Shown here piece after piece: positions 14,880-23,500 of a DNA stretch of 24,048 bases. The first letter of the stretch is position 1, and each line of letters starts with the position of its first letter. A program made the position numbers and the translations under genes. Location of the stretch: NCBI GenBank assembly GCA_036397035.1, contig DASWJS010000037.1:1-24048 (forward strand), read 5' to 3'. The notes below the pieces were generated by a model. That model was given only the letters and a program-made list of their open reading frames with translations, was not told the DNA's origin and did not search any database. The DNA is from DASWJS01 sp036397035. GTDB taxonomy: Bacteria; Actinomycetota; AC-67.

Positions 14880-14885
14880 ATTGTC
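14880..14885 (-). promoter_or_regulatory. -10-like hexamer for leaderless rsgA
   Basis: GACAAT on the minus strand ends eight bases before the rsgA ATG. On the plus strand the overlapping TACGAT (14876-14881) could serve as -10 for the divergent gene at 14912. Neither has an evident -35. Confidence 0.3.
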
Positions 14886-14911
14886 CCCTCACGAATCGCC
14901 GGGGAGGGAAC

Positions 14912-15343
14912 ATGAGCACCGAGCACGACCACGTCATCGACACCGGGAAGGGTACCTTCAACCTGTCGGACCTCGGCCCGCTGCTGCCGGGCATGGCCGA
15001 AGTCATGCCGCTCGTCGGCGAGCGGATCTGGAAGTGCTACTACGCGGGCCTGGCCAGGAACAAGCCGCTCGCGCGCTTCCAGTTGAAGGAAGCCGTGAAC
15101 CTCATGCAGAAGGGCACGTTCCTGCGGCCCAAGTACACCGAGAACATGGACGCGTTCATCGCCGACGAGGTCGAGGCGGTCAAGCAGGCGATCGAGAGCG
15201 AAGACTGGGACGCATTCGAGCCCGCGTTCAAGGCGATGGTCGACGCCGCCAACGGCTACCACGAGGTCTACGACAAAGAGTTCCTTCGCTGGCGCATCCC
15301 CGACTCCCCACCCCCCGACCTCGACCTGACCCCGCGCGCGTAG
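14912..15343 (+). CDS. Small soluble, probably helical protein of unknown function
   Basis: A 143-residue protein starting at ATG 14912 with a strong ribosome binding site (GGGGAGG, 14901-14907). No signal peptide or membrane segment. The sequence is charged and predicted mainly helical, with aromatic-rich stretches such as ERIWKCYYAGLARNKP, and several lysine/glutamate-rich helices before a proline-rich C-terminus (PDSPPPDLDLTPR). It has one cysteine. Codon use matches the neighbourhood. It is divergent from rsgA with a 40-base gap and converges on a lipoprotein gene. I do not recognise the family and do not infer a function. Confidence 0.8.
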   Translation: MSTEHDHVIDTGKGTFNLSDLGPLLPGMAEVMPLVGERIWKCYYAGLARNKPLARFQLKEAVNLMQKGTFLRPKYTENMDAFIADEVEAVKQAIESEDWDAFEPAFKAMVDAANGYHEVYDKEFLRWRIPDSPPPDLDLTPRA

Positions 15344-15352
15344 CGAGCCGCC

Positions 15353-15790
15353 TCACGAAGCCTGCGTCACTTCGTGGACGAAGAAGGTTGTCGTCGGGCA
15401 GGAAGTGTGGGGCTCCGCAATCCAATCGGGATCGCGGGCGCCGTCCTCACCTCCGACGGTGACTACGTCGCCGTCGGCGAGAACGATCCGTTCGCTCGAC
15501 GGGCTCTCGAACACGATCACCTGTCGAGTCTCGTCCCATGAGGTCTGACCGCTGCGCCACACGAGCGTGAGGGCGGCTCCGCTTTCCGTTGTGAGCGTCA
15601 CGCACTCCTCCGCGATGGTGAGCGGTCCCTGCCCCCCTCGCGCCTGGGACACGCCCGAAGCATCATCCCGGGCGACGGCCAGCGGTCCCCAGTCCGGCGG
15701 CGCCTCAGGAGAGCCGCTCGGCGACGCGCAAGACGAAAGCCCAATGAGAGCGACGAGAAGCGTCGCGAGGATCGGTGTCCCGGCCGACAT
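15353..15790 (-). CDS. Small secreted lipoprotein
   Basis: A 145-residue protein with a lipoprotein signal peptide: hydrophobic core TPILATLLVALIGLSSC with lipobox LSSC, so cysteine 21 would be lipidated and the protein anchored outside the cytoplasmic membrane. The mature part is small, beta-rich and acidic, with two further cysteines (EECVTL and TSCPTT) that may form a disulfide. No recognised family. The ribosome binding site is weak. It lies downstream of the carboxyltransferase gene on the same strand with a gap of about 90 bases holding a coding-like remnant. Confidence 0.75.
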   Translation of the reverse strand: MSAGTPILATLLVALIGLSSCASPSGSPEAPPDWGPLAVARDDASGVSQARGGQGPLTIAEECVTLTTESGAALTLVWRSGQTSWDETRQVIVFESPSSERIVLADGDVVTVGGEDGARDPDWIAEPHTSCPTTTFFVHEVTQAS

Positions 15791-15792
15791 CG

Positions 15793-15880
15793 TCAGCTGT
15801 TGCTCGTCGTCATGATTTCGACGCCGAGCGCCTCGTCGAACAGGTCGGCCTTGCTGAAAGCGGAGCCGGCCGATGGAACA
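15793..15880 (-). pseudogene. Coding-like 3' remnant between carboxyltransferase and lipoprotein genes
   Basis: On the minus strand a frame shifted by +1 relative to the carboxyltransferase gene runs past its stop and ends at TGA (15795-15793). The last 28 or so residues include FSKADLFDEALGVEIMTTSN. Nearly all codons from the middle onward end in G or C, as in real genes here. There is no start codon in this frame. It could be the tail of a deleted gene, or chance. Confidence 0.25.
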
Positions 15881-15883
15881 TCG

Positions 15884-17401
15884 TCAGACCGGGGTGACGG
15901 GGCGGCGCTTGGGGGCGCGGGCGCGTTCGCGGGTGTCGGTCGACTCCAGACGGCGGATCAGTTCGAGCCGCAGGTCCTCGGGAAAGACGATCGCGTCGAC
16001 GATTAGCTCGCTGGCGAGACGGTAGACGTCGATGTCCTCGCGGTACTCCTCGCGCTTGGCTTCGACGAACGCGGCGCGCTCGTCTTCGGGCAGCTCGGCG
16101 ATCTTGTTGGCGTAGACGGCGTTGACGGCGGCCTCGGGCCCCATGACCGCGATCATCGCGCTCGGCAGCGCGATCGTGGCCTCGGGGTCGAACGCGGGAC
16201 CGGCCATCGCGTACAGGCCCGCGCCGTAGGCCTTGCGAACGATCACGCTGAGCTTCGGCACCGTGGCGTCGGTCACCGCGCTGATCATCTTGGCGCCGTG
16301 GCGGATGATGCCCTCGCGCTCGACCTTGCTGCCGATCATGAAGCCCGGCACGTCGGCCAGAAACACCAGCGGGATGTTGAACGCGTCGCAGAGCTGAATG
16401 AAGCGCGCGGCCTTGTCGGCCGAGTCGACGAAGAGCACGCCGCCGCGCACCTTCGGCTGGTTGGCCAGGATGCCGGCGACGCGACCGCCGAGCCGCGCGA
16501 GCCCGGTGATCAGCTCGGCCGCGAACAGCTCCTTGATCTCCAGCCACGACCCGTCGTCGGCGAGCGCCAGGATCACCTCGCGCATGTCGAAGGGCTTGTT
16601 CTGGTTCTCGGGGATCATCTCGGCGATCGGCCTGTGCTCGGCAGGCTCGCGCGCGTGGACGACCAGGGGCTGCTCGGCGTAGTTCAGCGGCATGAAGGAC
16701 AGGTAGCGGCGGCACCAGGCGAGCGCCTCCTGCTCGGACTGCACGAGCACGTCGCCGCAACCGCTCACGCTGCAATGCATGCGCGCGCCGCCCATCTCCT
16801 CCAGCGTCACCTTCTCGCCGATGACCTCCTCGGCCATGCGGGGCGAGCCGAGGTACATCGACGCGTTGCCCTCGACCATGACGACGACGTCGCAGAATGC
16901 GGGAATGTACGCGCCGCCCGCGGCGCTCGGTCCGAACAGCAGGCAGACTTGCGGGAACTGCCCGGACATGTGGACCTGGTTGGAGAAGATGCGCCCGGCG
17001 CCGCGGCGGCCGGGGAACATCTGGATCTGGTCGGTGATGCGCGCGCCGGCCGAGTCGACCAGGTAGATCAGCGGCACGCGCAGGCGCTGCGCGGTTTCCT
17101 GGATGCGCAGGATCTTTTCGACGGTGCGCGCGCCCCACGACCCGGCCTTCACCGTGGAGTCGTTGGCCATCACGCAGACCTCGCGCCCGTCGATGCGCCC
17201 GATGCCGGTCACGACGCCGTCGGCCGGAAGGTCGCCGGCCTTGACGTTGGCGAGCAAGGCGTCCTCGATGAAGGAGCCGCGGTCCAGCAGGAGGTCGAGC
17301 CGCTCGCGGCAGAACAGCTTGCCCTTGGCGGCCGCGGCCTCGTGGTATTTCTGAGCGCCGCCCGCGCGAACCTGTTCGACGGTCTTCTTCAGGTCGGTCA
17401 T
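15884..17401 (-). CDS. Acyl-CoA carboxylase, carboxyltransferase (beta) subunit
   Basis: A 505-residue biotin-dependent carboxyltransferase that moves carboxyl from carboxybiotin to an acyl-CoA. N-terminal half: RERLDLLLDRGSF (32-44), DSAGARITDQ (116-125) and the oxyanion/crotonase-fold loop GPSAAGGAY (157-165). C-terminal half: GGRVAGILANQP, FLADVPGFMIG and RHGAKMISAV, the biotin and second acyl-binding side. Length fits PccB/AccD-type subunits. The substrate (propionyl, methylcrotonyl or other) cannot be fixed by eye; the DSAGAR motif is not the DSGGAN type of classical methylcrotonyl-CoA carboxylase. No biotin-carrying alpha subunit is nearby. ATG 17401 has no ribosome binding site but a TACCGT hexamer ten bases upstream. 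Confidence 0.92.
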   Translation of the reverse strand: MTDLKKTVEQVRAGGAQKYHEAAAAKGKLFCRERLDLLLDRGSFIEDALLANVKAGDLPADGVVTGIGRIDGREVCVMANDSTVKAGSWGARTVEKILRIQETAQRLRVPLIYLVDSAGARITDQIQMFPGRRGAGRIFSNQVHMSGQFPQVCLLFGPSAAGGAYIPAFCDVVVMVEGNASMYLGSPRMAEEVIGEKVTLEEMGGARMHCSVSGCGDVLVQSEQEALAWCRRYLSFMPLNYAEQPLVVHAREPAEHRPIAEMIPENQNKPFDMREVILALADDGSWLEIKELFAAELITGLARLGGRVAGILANQPKVRGGVLFVDSADKAARFIQLCDAFNIPLVFLADVPGFMIGSKVEREGIIRHGAKMISAVTDATVPKLSVIVRKAYGAGLYAMAGPAFDPEATIALPSAMIAVMGPEAAVNAVYANKIAELPEDERAAFVEAKREEYREDIDVYRLASELIVDAIVFPEDLRLELIRRLESTDTRERARAPKRRPVTPV

Positions 17402-17411
17402 CGTGCGCCTA

Positions 17412-17417
17412 ACGGTA
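17412..17417 (-). promoter_or_regulatory. -10-like hexamer for leaderless carboxyltransferase transcript
   Basis: TACCGT on the minus strand ends ten bases before ATG 17401, which lacks a Shine-Dalgarno sequence. The -35 region is unconvincing. Confidence 0.35.
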
Positions 17418-17499
17418 CACGGTGCGCGAAGCCGGGCAGGGACCGGACCGAGGCGCGCCGAACAGGACTGGAGCCGAGATCGCTCGACGGGGGAGGACC

Positions 17500-19542
17500 G
17501 TGCGCATTCGCTTCTGGGTCACGCTCTCCGTCGCGCTCTGCACGCTCGCGTCGCCGAGCGGCCCGAGCGCCTCGGCGTCGGGCGTGCCTGCGGACGTGCG
17601 CCGCGCGCTCGGTCCGGGCACCGTCGCGATTGGCAACGGTCACTACCGGACCACGCTGCCGGACGGGCACCGGCTGACCACGCACGGCCCTGACCCGATC
17701 CCACAGGGCGAGCAGCAGCCGGTCGCCGCCGCCGCGCCGCGCACGCCGTACTGCGCGACCGACTACTACCAGCAGATCCTCTACGGCTACCAGACCGGCG
17801 GGACCAATCGCCTCGCGACGGTGAAGAGCCAGATCGTCGAGGCCGTGAGGAACATGAACGGGCAGCTCAACCAGGACTCGATCGCCTCGGGCGGGCCGAC
17901 CGCCGATTACAAGGTGCTCTGCGACGCCTTCGGGGACATCGACGTGCAGGCGTTCTCCGCGACCGGGCCGGACTTCTACGCGATCGGCGACGGGGCGCGC
18001 GCCGCGGGGTTCGACCGCTCGAACGTGGACTACACGATCTTCTGGGACGGGACGAACTCGGGGTACTGCGGGGTCGGCTCGTTCGTCCCCGACGAGCGCG
18101 GGAGCGCGCTCAACTGGAACAACGGCGGCGGTGCCTACGCGGTCACCTACTCGAACTGCTGGAACGGCACCACCCCTCAGCACGAGAACGGGCACAACCA
18201 GGGCGCGGTGCAGTACGAGGCTCCGTATTCGACCGGAAGCGGGGCGCACTGCTGGGACGAGAGCGACGTGATGTGCTACTCGCCCGACGGCGGCGACAAG
18301 CACCAGGACGGAACGATCAGCCGCTGCACCGATCGCACCTACTTCGACTGCGGGTTCGACACGTACTTCGACAGCGCGCCGGAGGCCGGCGAGTACCTCG
18401 CGAGCAACTGGAACATCGGGGCGTCCTACAACCGCTTCGTGGTCTTCGGCGCCGAAGCCGGCAACCTGCCGCCGGCAGCCGGCTTCACCGTCTCGTGCAC
18501 CGGGTTGCAGTGCTCGTTCCAGGACGCCAGCAGCGACGTCGACGGAACGATCGTGTCGCGGTCGTGGGACCTGGGAGACGGGACGACCTCGACGGCCACC
18601 TCGTTCACGCATGCCTACCCGAGCACCGGGGCCTACGTCGTGACGCTGACCGTGACTGACGACGGCGACCTCACCGGCGCTCGGACCCAGCACGTCGTCA
18701 CCCCGACGACGCCGGCGATCGCGGAGCCTGCGGAGGGCGCGACGGTGGTCGGCGGCACGGTGCAGTTCGCCGGGACCGGCCCGCCCGGCGCCGCCGTTCT
18801 GTTGCGGGAAGGCGGCTCGACCTTCGCGAGCCTGACCGCGAACGGCTCGGGCCTTTGGTCGGGCGCCGTGCCGATGCCCGAAGGCGACCACGCCGTCACC
18901 GCGATCAGCTCGACGCCGGTCGGGACGAGCTCGCCGTCGGCCGTGCGCACCTTCACCGTGCGGGCCCAGACGACCGACGATCCCCCGATCGTCGACCGGC
19001 CGGCCGACGGGGCGCTGACGAAAGGGCTCGTCGTCGTCTCGGGAACGGCGGCGTTCGCCTCGCGCGCGCTGTTCTACGACGAGGCGGGCAAGCTCGTCGG
19101 GGCGGCGAGCGTCGCCGCCGACGGCCGCTTCACCGGGTACGCGAGCTTCAAGACCGGCGAGCGAACGTTGACCGTCGTCCCGGAGTTCCCCGGCGGCGCC
19201 CTCGGCACGCCGAGCGCGCCGGTTCACCTGACGGTCGACGCCACCGCACCGCTGGTGTCCATTTCTACGCCGGCGACGTACGTGCAGCCGCTCGCCTTTC
19301 TCGCCTCCGGCGAGGTGACCGACAACCGGGACGTCGTCGCCGTCACCGTCGAGATCTACGACGGGATTCGCGGCGGCCGCGTCGGGAAGGCGGACGCGGC
19401 ATTGGAGAGCCTCGGCGACGGCACGTATCGGTGGTCCGCGGGGTTCGACCTGCTGCCGGGCCGGTACACGATCAGGGCGTCGGCGATCGACGGCGTCGGC
19501 AACCAATCCCTCGAAGCGAGCCGGACGATTACCTACGTCTGA
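17500..19542 (+). CDS. Secreted zinc metalloprotease with PKD and Ig-like domains
   Basis: A 680-residue exported protein. GTG 17500 is chosen because it follows GGGGAGG closely and gives a clean signal peptide (residues 1-26, ending SASA). After a propeptide-like stretch comes a catalytic domain (about 85-320) with the zinc motif HENGHNQG (H228, E229, H232) and a Met-turn-like DVMCY (M258). The standard third-ligand position is glutamine (GAVQ), so His250 in AHCWDE may serve instead. Many cysteines suggest disulfides. A PKD domain (about 324-405, with WDLGDGTTS and YVVTLTV) and two or three Ig-like repeats fill the C-terminus to the final ITYV. No sorting signal is seen, so it is probably released. 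The divergent gap to the carboxyltransferase gene is 98 bases. Confidence 0.85.
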   Translation: MRIRFWVTLSVALCTLASPSGPSASASGVPADVRRALGPGTVAIGNGHYRTTLPDGHRLTTHGPDPIPQGEQQPVAAAAPRTPYCATDYYQQILYGYQTGGTNRLATVKSQIVEAVRNMNGQLNQDSIASGGPTADYKVLCDAFGDIDVQAFSATGPDFYAIGDGARAAGFDRSNVDYTIFWDGTNSGYCGVGSFVPDERGSALNWNNGGGAYAVTYSNCWNGTTPQHENGHNQGAVQYEAPYSTGSGAHCWDESDVMCYSPDGGDKHQDGTISRCTDRTYFDCGFDTYFDSAPEAGEYLASNWNIGASYNRFVVFGAEAGNLPPAAGFTVSCTGLQCSFQDASSDVDGTIVSRSWDLGDGTTSTATSFTHAYPSTGAYVVTLTVTDDGDLTGARTQHVVTPTTPAIAEPAEGATVVGGTVQFAGTGPPGAAVLLREGGSTFASLTANGSGLWSGAVPMPEGDHAVTAISSTPVGTSSPSAVRTFTVRAQTTDDPPIVDRPADGALTKGLVVVSGTAAFASRALFYDEAGKLVGAASVAADGRFTGYASFKTGERTLTVVPEFPGGALGTPSAPVHLTVDATAPLVSISTPATYVQPLAFLASGEVTDNRDVVAVTVEIYDGIRGGRVGKADAALESLGDGTYRWSAGFDLLPGRYTIRASAIDGVGNQSLEASRTITYV

Positions 19543-19551
19543 CGCGCGCGC

Positions 19552-20478
19552 TCAGGCGGACTCGCGCGCCCGCCGCTCGGCGTCCGCGCGCGTCGCCTTG
19601 AGGTAGCGGCTCGGCGCGGGCGAGCCGATCGCGGCGGCCAATCCCTCGGCGGCTTGCAGGAGCAGCTCCAGGTCGACCCCGGTCGAGACGCCCATCTGCC
19701 CGAACATGGCGACCAGTTCGTCGGTGGCCACGTTGCCCGTGGCGCCCGGTGCGTACGGGCAGCCGCCGAAACCGCCGGCGGATGCGTCGAAGGTCGTCAC
19801 GCCGGCGTGCAGTCCCGCGAGCGCGTTGGCGAGGCCGGTGCCGCGCGTGTCGTGCAGGTGCAGGGCGATCTGCTCGGGCGCGGCGTGCTCGCGCAGCATG
19901 GCGACGGTGCGCGCAACCATCGCGGGATCGCCCATGCCCGTGGTGTCCCCGAGCGAGACCTGGTAGCAGCCCATCGCGAGCAGCCGCCGCGCCGCCGCGA
20001 CGACGGCCTCGGGCGCGACGGCGCCTTCGTACGGGCAGCCGAACGCCGTGGAGACGTAGCCGCGCACGTCGACGCCGTCGGCCTTCGCCCGGCCGAGCAC
20101 CGGCGCGAACCGCTCGAAGGCCTCGGAGACCGAGCAGCCGATGTTGCGCCGGTTGTGCGTCTCGGACGCGGACATGAACACCGCCACGTTGCGCAGGTCC
20201 GCCCCACGCGCGGCCTCGTAGCCGCGCTCGTTCGGCACGAGCGCCGAGTAGGTCGTCCCCTCAAGCCGCGCGATGCGCGCGCAGACCTCCGCAGCGTCGG
20301 CGAGCTGCGGGATGCGCGTGGGGCTGACGAACGCCGTGACCTCGATGTGCTGTACGCCCGCGGCCGACAGCCGGTCGACGAAGGCCACTTTCTGGTCGGT
20401 CCCGACCTGCGCGTCCTCGTTCTGCAGGCCGTCGCGAGGGCCGACCTCGACGATGGTCACGCGCTGGGGCAACTCCAT
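19552..20478 (-). CDS. Hydroxymethylglutaryl-CoA lyase
   Basis: A 308-residue TIM-barrel lyase that splits HMG-CoA into acetyl-CoA and acetoacetate, the last step of leucine breakdown. Diagnostic residues: EVGPRDGLQNE (11-21, with R15 and D16), metal-binding HLHD (207-210) and the G-loop GGFGGCPYAPGATGN with the catalytic cysteine C240. ATG 20478 is preferred over ATG 20487 because CATAAT, a near-consensus -10, ends exactly seven bases before it, giving a leaderless mRNA; neither start has a ribosome binding site. It converges with the metalloprotease gene (nine-base gap) and diverges from the tricorn gene with a gap of 51 bases. It is not in an operon with other leucine-pathway genes. Confidence 0.92.
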   Translation of the reverse strand: MELPQRVTIVEVGPRDGLQNEDAQVGTDQKVAFVDRLSAAGVQHIEVTAFVSPTRIPQLADAAEVCARIARLEGTTYSALVPNERGYEAARGADLRNVAVFMSASETHNRRNIGCSVSEAFERFAPVLGRAKADGVDVRGYVSTAFGCPYEGAVAPEAVVAAARRLLAMGCYQVSLGDTTGMGDPAMVARTVAMLREHAAPEQIALHLHDTRGTGLANALAGLHAGVTTFDASAGGFGGCPYAPGATGNVATDELVAMFGQMGVSTGVDLELLLQAAEGLAAAIGSPAPSRYLKATRADAERRARESA

Positions 20479-20485
20479 GGCGGAC

Positions 20486-20491
20486 ATTATG
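20486..20491 (-). promoter_or_regulatory. -10 hexamer for leaderless HMG-CoA lyase transcript
   Basis: CATAAT on the minus strand matches five of six bases of the -10 consensus and is followed by seven bases and ATG 20478, so the start of transcription would coincide with the start codon. Confidence 0.45.
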
Positions 20492-20529
20492 GCTAATCTC
20501 ACTCTCTCCCGAGACCTGAAAGGACCGCG

Positions 20530-23500
20530 ATGCGCAACGTTGGATATTTCCGCCGGCCGACCGTGAACGGCGACACCGTCGTTATCGTCTGCGAGGACGA
20601 CTTGTGGTCGGTGCCGCTCGGCGGCGGCGTGGCGCGGCGGCTCACCGCCGGGCGCGGACCGGTGACGAGTCCCGCCCTCTCGCCGGACGGCTCGTGGATC
20701 GCCTATTCCTCGCAGGACGAGATGCACCTGGAGGTCTACGTGATGCCGGCGAACGGCGGAGAGACAAAGCGGCTGACGTACTTGGGGGCCAACTCGGTCG
20801 TCGCGGGCTGGACGCCGGACGGCTCGATCGTGTTCCGGACCGATGCGCGGCAGCCGTTCGTCGGCCGCATCTCGTGGCTGCACACCGTGCCGCCCGGCGG
20901 CGGCGAGCCCGAGCGGATCCCCTTCGGCCAGGGTCACGACGTCGCGTACGGGAGCCGCGGGCGCGTCGCGCTCGGGCGATGGACGCTCGACCCGGCGCAG
21001 TGGAAGCGGTACCGGGGCGGACGCGTCGGCCGGATCTGGGTGGACGCGGGCGGCAAGGGGCGCTTCAAGCAGCTCGCGAGTTTCGGCGGCAACCTCGCCT
21101 CGCCGATGTGGGCCGGCGACCGTCTGTTCTTCATCTCCGACCACGAGGGGATCGGGAACATCTATTCGTGTACGCCGGCCGGCGCCGGCCTTCGCCGGCA
21201 CAGCGACCACGGCGAGTACTACGCGCGCTTCGCCCGCACGGACGGCTCGACGATCGTCTACCAGCACGCGGCCGAGCTGTGGGTGCTCGGCGCCGCCGCC
21301 GGGGAGCCGCGCCGGATCGAGGTGGAGTTTCCGAGCCCGCGCACGCAGCGACATCGCAAGTTCGCCGACGCGGCCGGGTACCTGCACGGCGCCGCGCTGC
21401 ACCCCGCCGGGCATTCGATCGCGATCGAGACGCGGGGCCGCGCCTACGCGATGCCGCTGTGGGAGGGCCCGACGCGCGAAGTCGGCAACGAGCCCGCCAC
21501 GCGCTACCGCCTGCCGGCGTGGCTGAACGACGGCGAACGCATCGTCGTGGTCTCCGACGCCGGCGGCGAGGAGACGCTGGAGGTCCACAAGCCGGGCGCG
21601 CGTCCGAAGCGCCTCGCCGGGCTGGATCTCGGCAGGGTCGTCCGGTTGGCCCCGGCGCCGAAAGGCGAACTCGTCGCGATCGCCAATCACCGCAACGAGC
21701 TGCTCCTGGTGGATCTCAAGGCCAAGACCGCTCGGGTCGCCGACTCCAGCCCGCACGGCGGGATGACGGGCATCGCGTGGTCGGCCGACGGCTCGTGGCT
21801 GGCGTACGCCGCGATGGAAACGCGGCGCGTGCGCGCCATCCGGCTCGTCGAGGCGTCCGGCGGCGCGCCGGTGACCGTCACGCACCCGACCTTCAACGAC
21901 CACTCGCCGACCTTCGACCCCGAGGGCCGTTATCTCTACTTCCTGTCGCTGCGCTCGTTCGACCCGGTCGTCGACTCGCACTTCTTCGACCTCAACTTCC
22001 CGCGCGCGAGCAAGCCCTACGCGCTGGCCCTTCGCGCCGACGTGCCCTCGCCGTTCGTGTCCGAGCCGAAGGGCTTCGGTGAGACCGGGGACTCCAAGGA
22101 CGACAAGACGGCGGCCAAGAAGGACGCCGGGAAGAAGGACGCCGAGCCGCTCCGCGTGGACCTCGACGGCATCGCCGACCGCGTCGAGGCGTTCCCCGTC
22201 CCGCTCGGTCGCTACGGACAGGTCGTCGCGATCAAAGGCAAGGCGCTGTTCACCGAGCGACCGGTGCAGGGGCTGCTCGGCGTGGATCGCCGGGCGAACG
22301 AGCCCCCGAGCGGGAAGCTGCAGGTCTACGACTTCGCCGAGCAGAAGCACGAAACGCTCGTCGAAGGCGTCGGCGAGTTCATCGTGTCGGCCGACGGGAG
22401 CACGCTGCTCTACGCGGCCGGCACGCGGTTGCGCGCGCTGAAGGCCGGGACGAAGCCGGACCAGAACGCGGGCGACGCGCCGGGGAAGGCATCGGGTTGG
22501 ATCGACCTGGACCGCGTGCGTGTGTCGATCGAACCCGCCGGCGAGTGGCGCCAGATGTTCGCCGAAGCGTGGCGTCTGCAAACCCAGCACTTCTGGACCC
22601 CCGACATGTCCAAGGTGGACTGGCGGCGCGTCTACGAGCGCTACCTGCCGCTGGTCGACAAGGTCGCGACGCGGCTGGAGTTCAGCGACCTGATGTGGGA
22701 GATGCAGGGCGAGCTGGGAACCTCGCACGCCTACGACATGGGCGGCGACCATCGAAAGCCTCCCGCCTACACGATGGGCTTTCTCGGCGCCGACGTCGAC
22801 TACGACGACGGCGTGTACCGGATCTCGCACGTCGTGCGCGGCGATCCCTGGGACCCGGAAGGGACCTCGCCGCTGCTCGGCATGGGGGCGAACGTCCGCC
22901 CCGGGGACACGATCCTGGCCGTCAACGGGCGAGCCGTGTCGGAGGCCACGCCCCCCGCGGCGCTGCTGGTGAACCAGGCGGGACAGCGGGTGGAGCTGAC
23001 GATCGGAGACGCCGCGGGCAAGAAGCCGCGCGCGGTCGTCGTCAAGACGCTCCGCAGCGAGGTTCCCGCCCGCTACCGCGACTGGGTCGAGGCGAACCGG
23101 GCCGCCGTGCACGCCGCCACGCGCAGGCGCGCCGGCTACCTGCACATCCCGAACATGGGCGCCGACGGCTACGCCGAGTTCCATCGGTCCTTCCTGGAGG
23201 AGATGGAGCACGATGCCCTGATCGTGGACGTGCGTCACAACGGCGGCGGGTTCGTCTCGCAGCTCGTGCTGGAGAAGCTGGCGAGAAAGCCGATCGCCTA
23301 CGCGCTCGCGCGGTGGGGGACGCCCGACCCCTACCCCGAGGACTCGCCGCGCGGGCCCCTCGTGTGCCTGACCGACGAGAACGCCGGCTCGGACGGCGAC
23401 ATCTTCACGCACTGCTTCAAGCTGCTGAAGCTGGGACCGGTCGTCGGCAAGCGGACGTGGGGCGGCGTGATCGGGATCTCGCCGAAGCACCGGCTCGCCG

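Noticed and set aside
13982..14911. N-terminal extension of the 143-residue protein antisense to rsgA
   Set aside because: RsgA is certain on the other strand, and ATG 14912 has a strong ribosome binding site.
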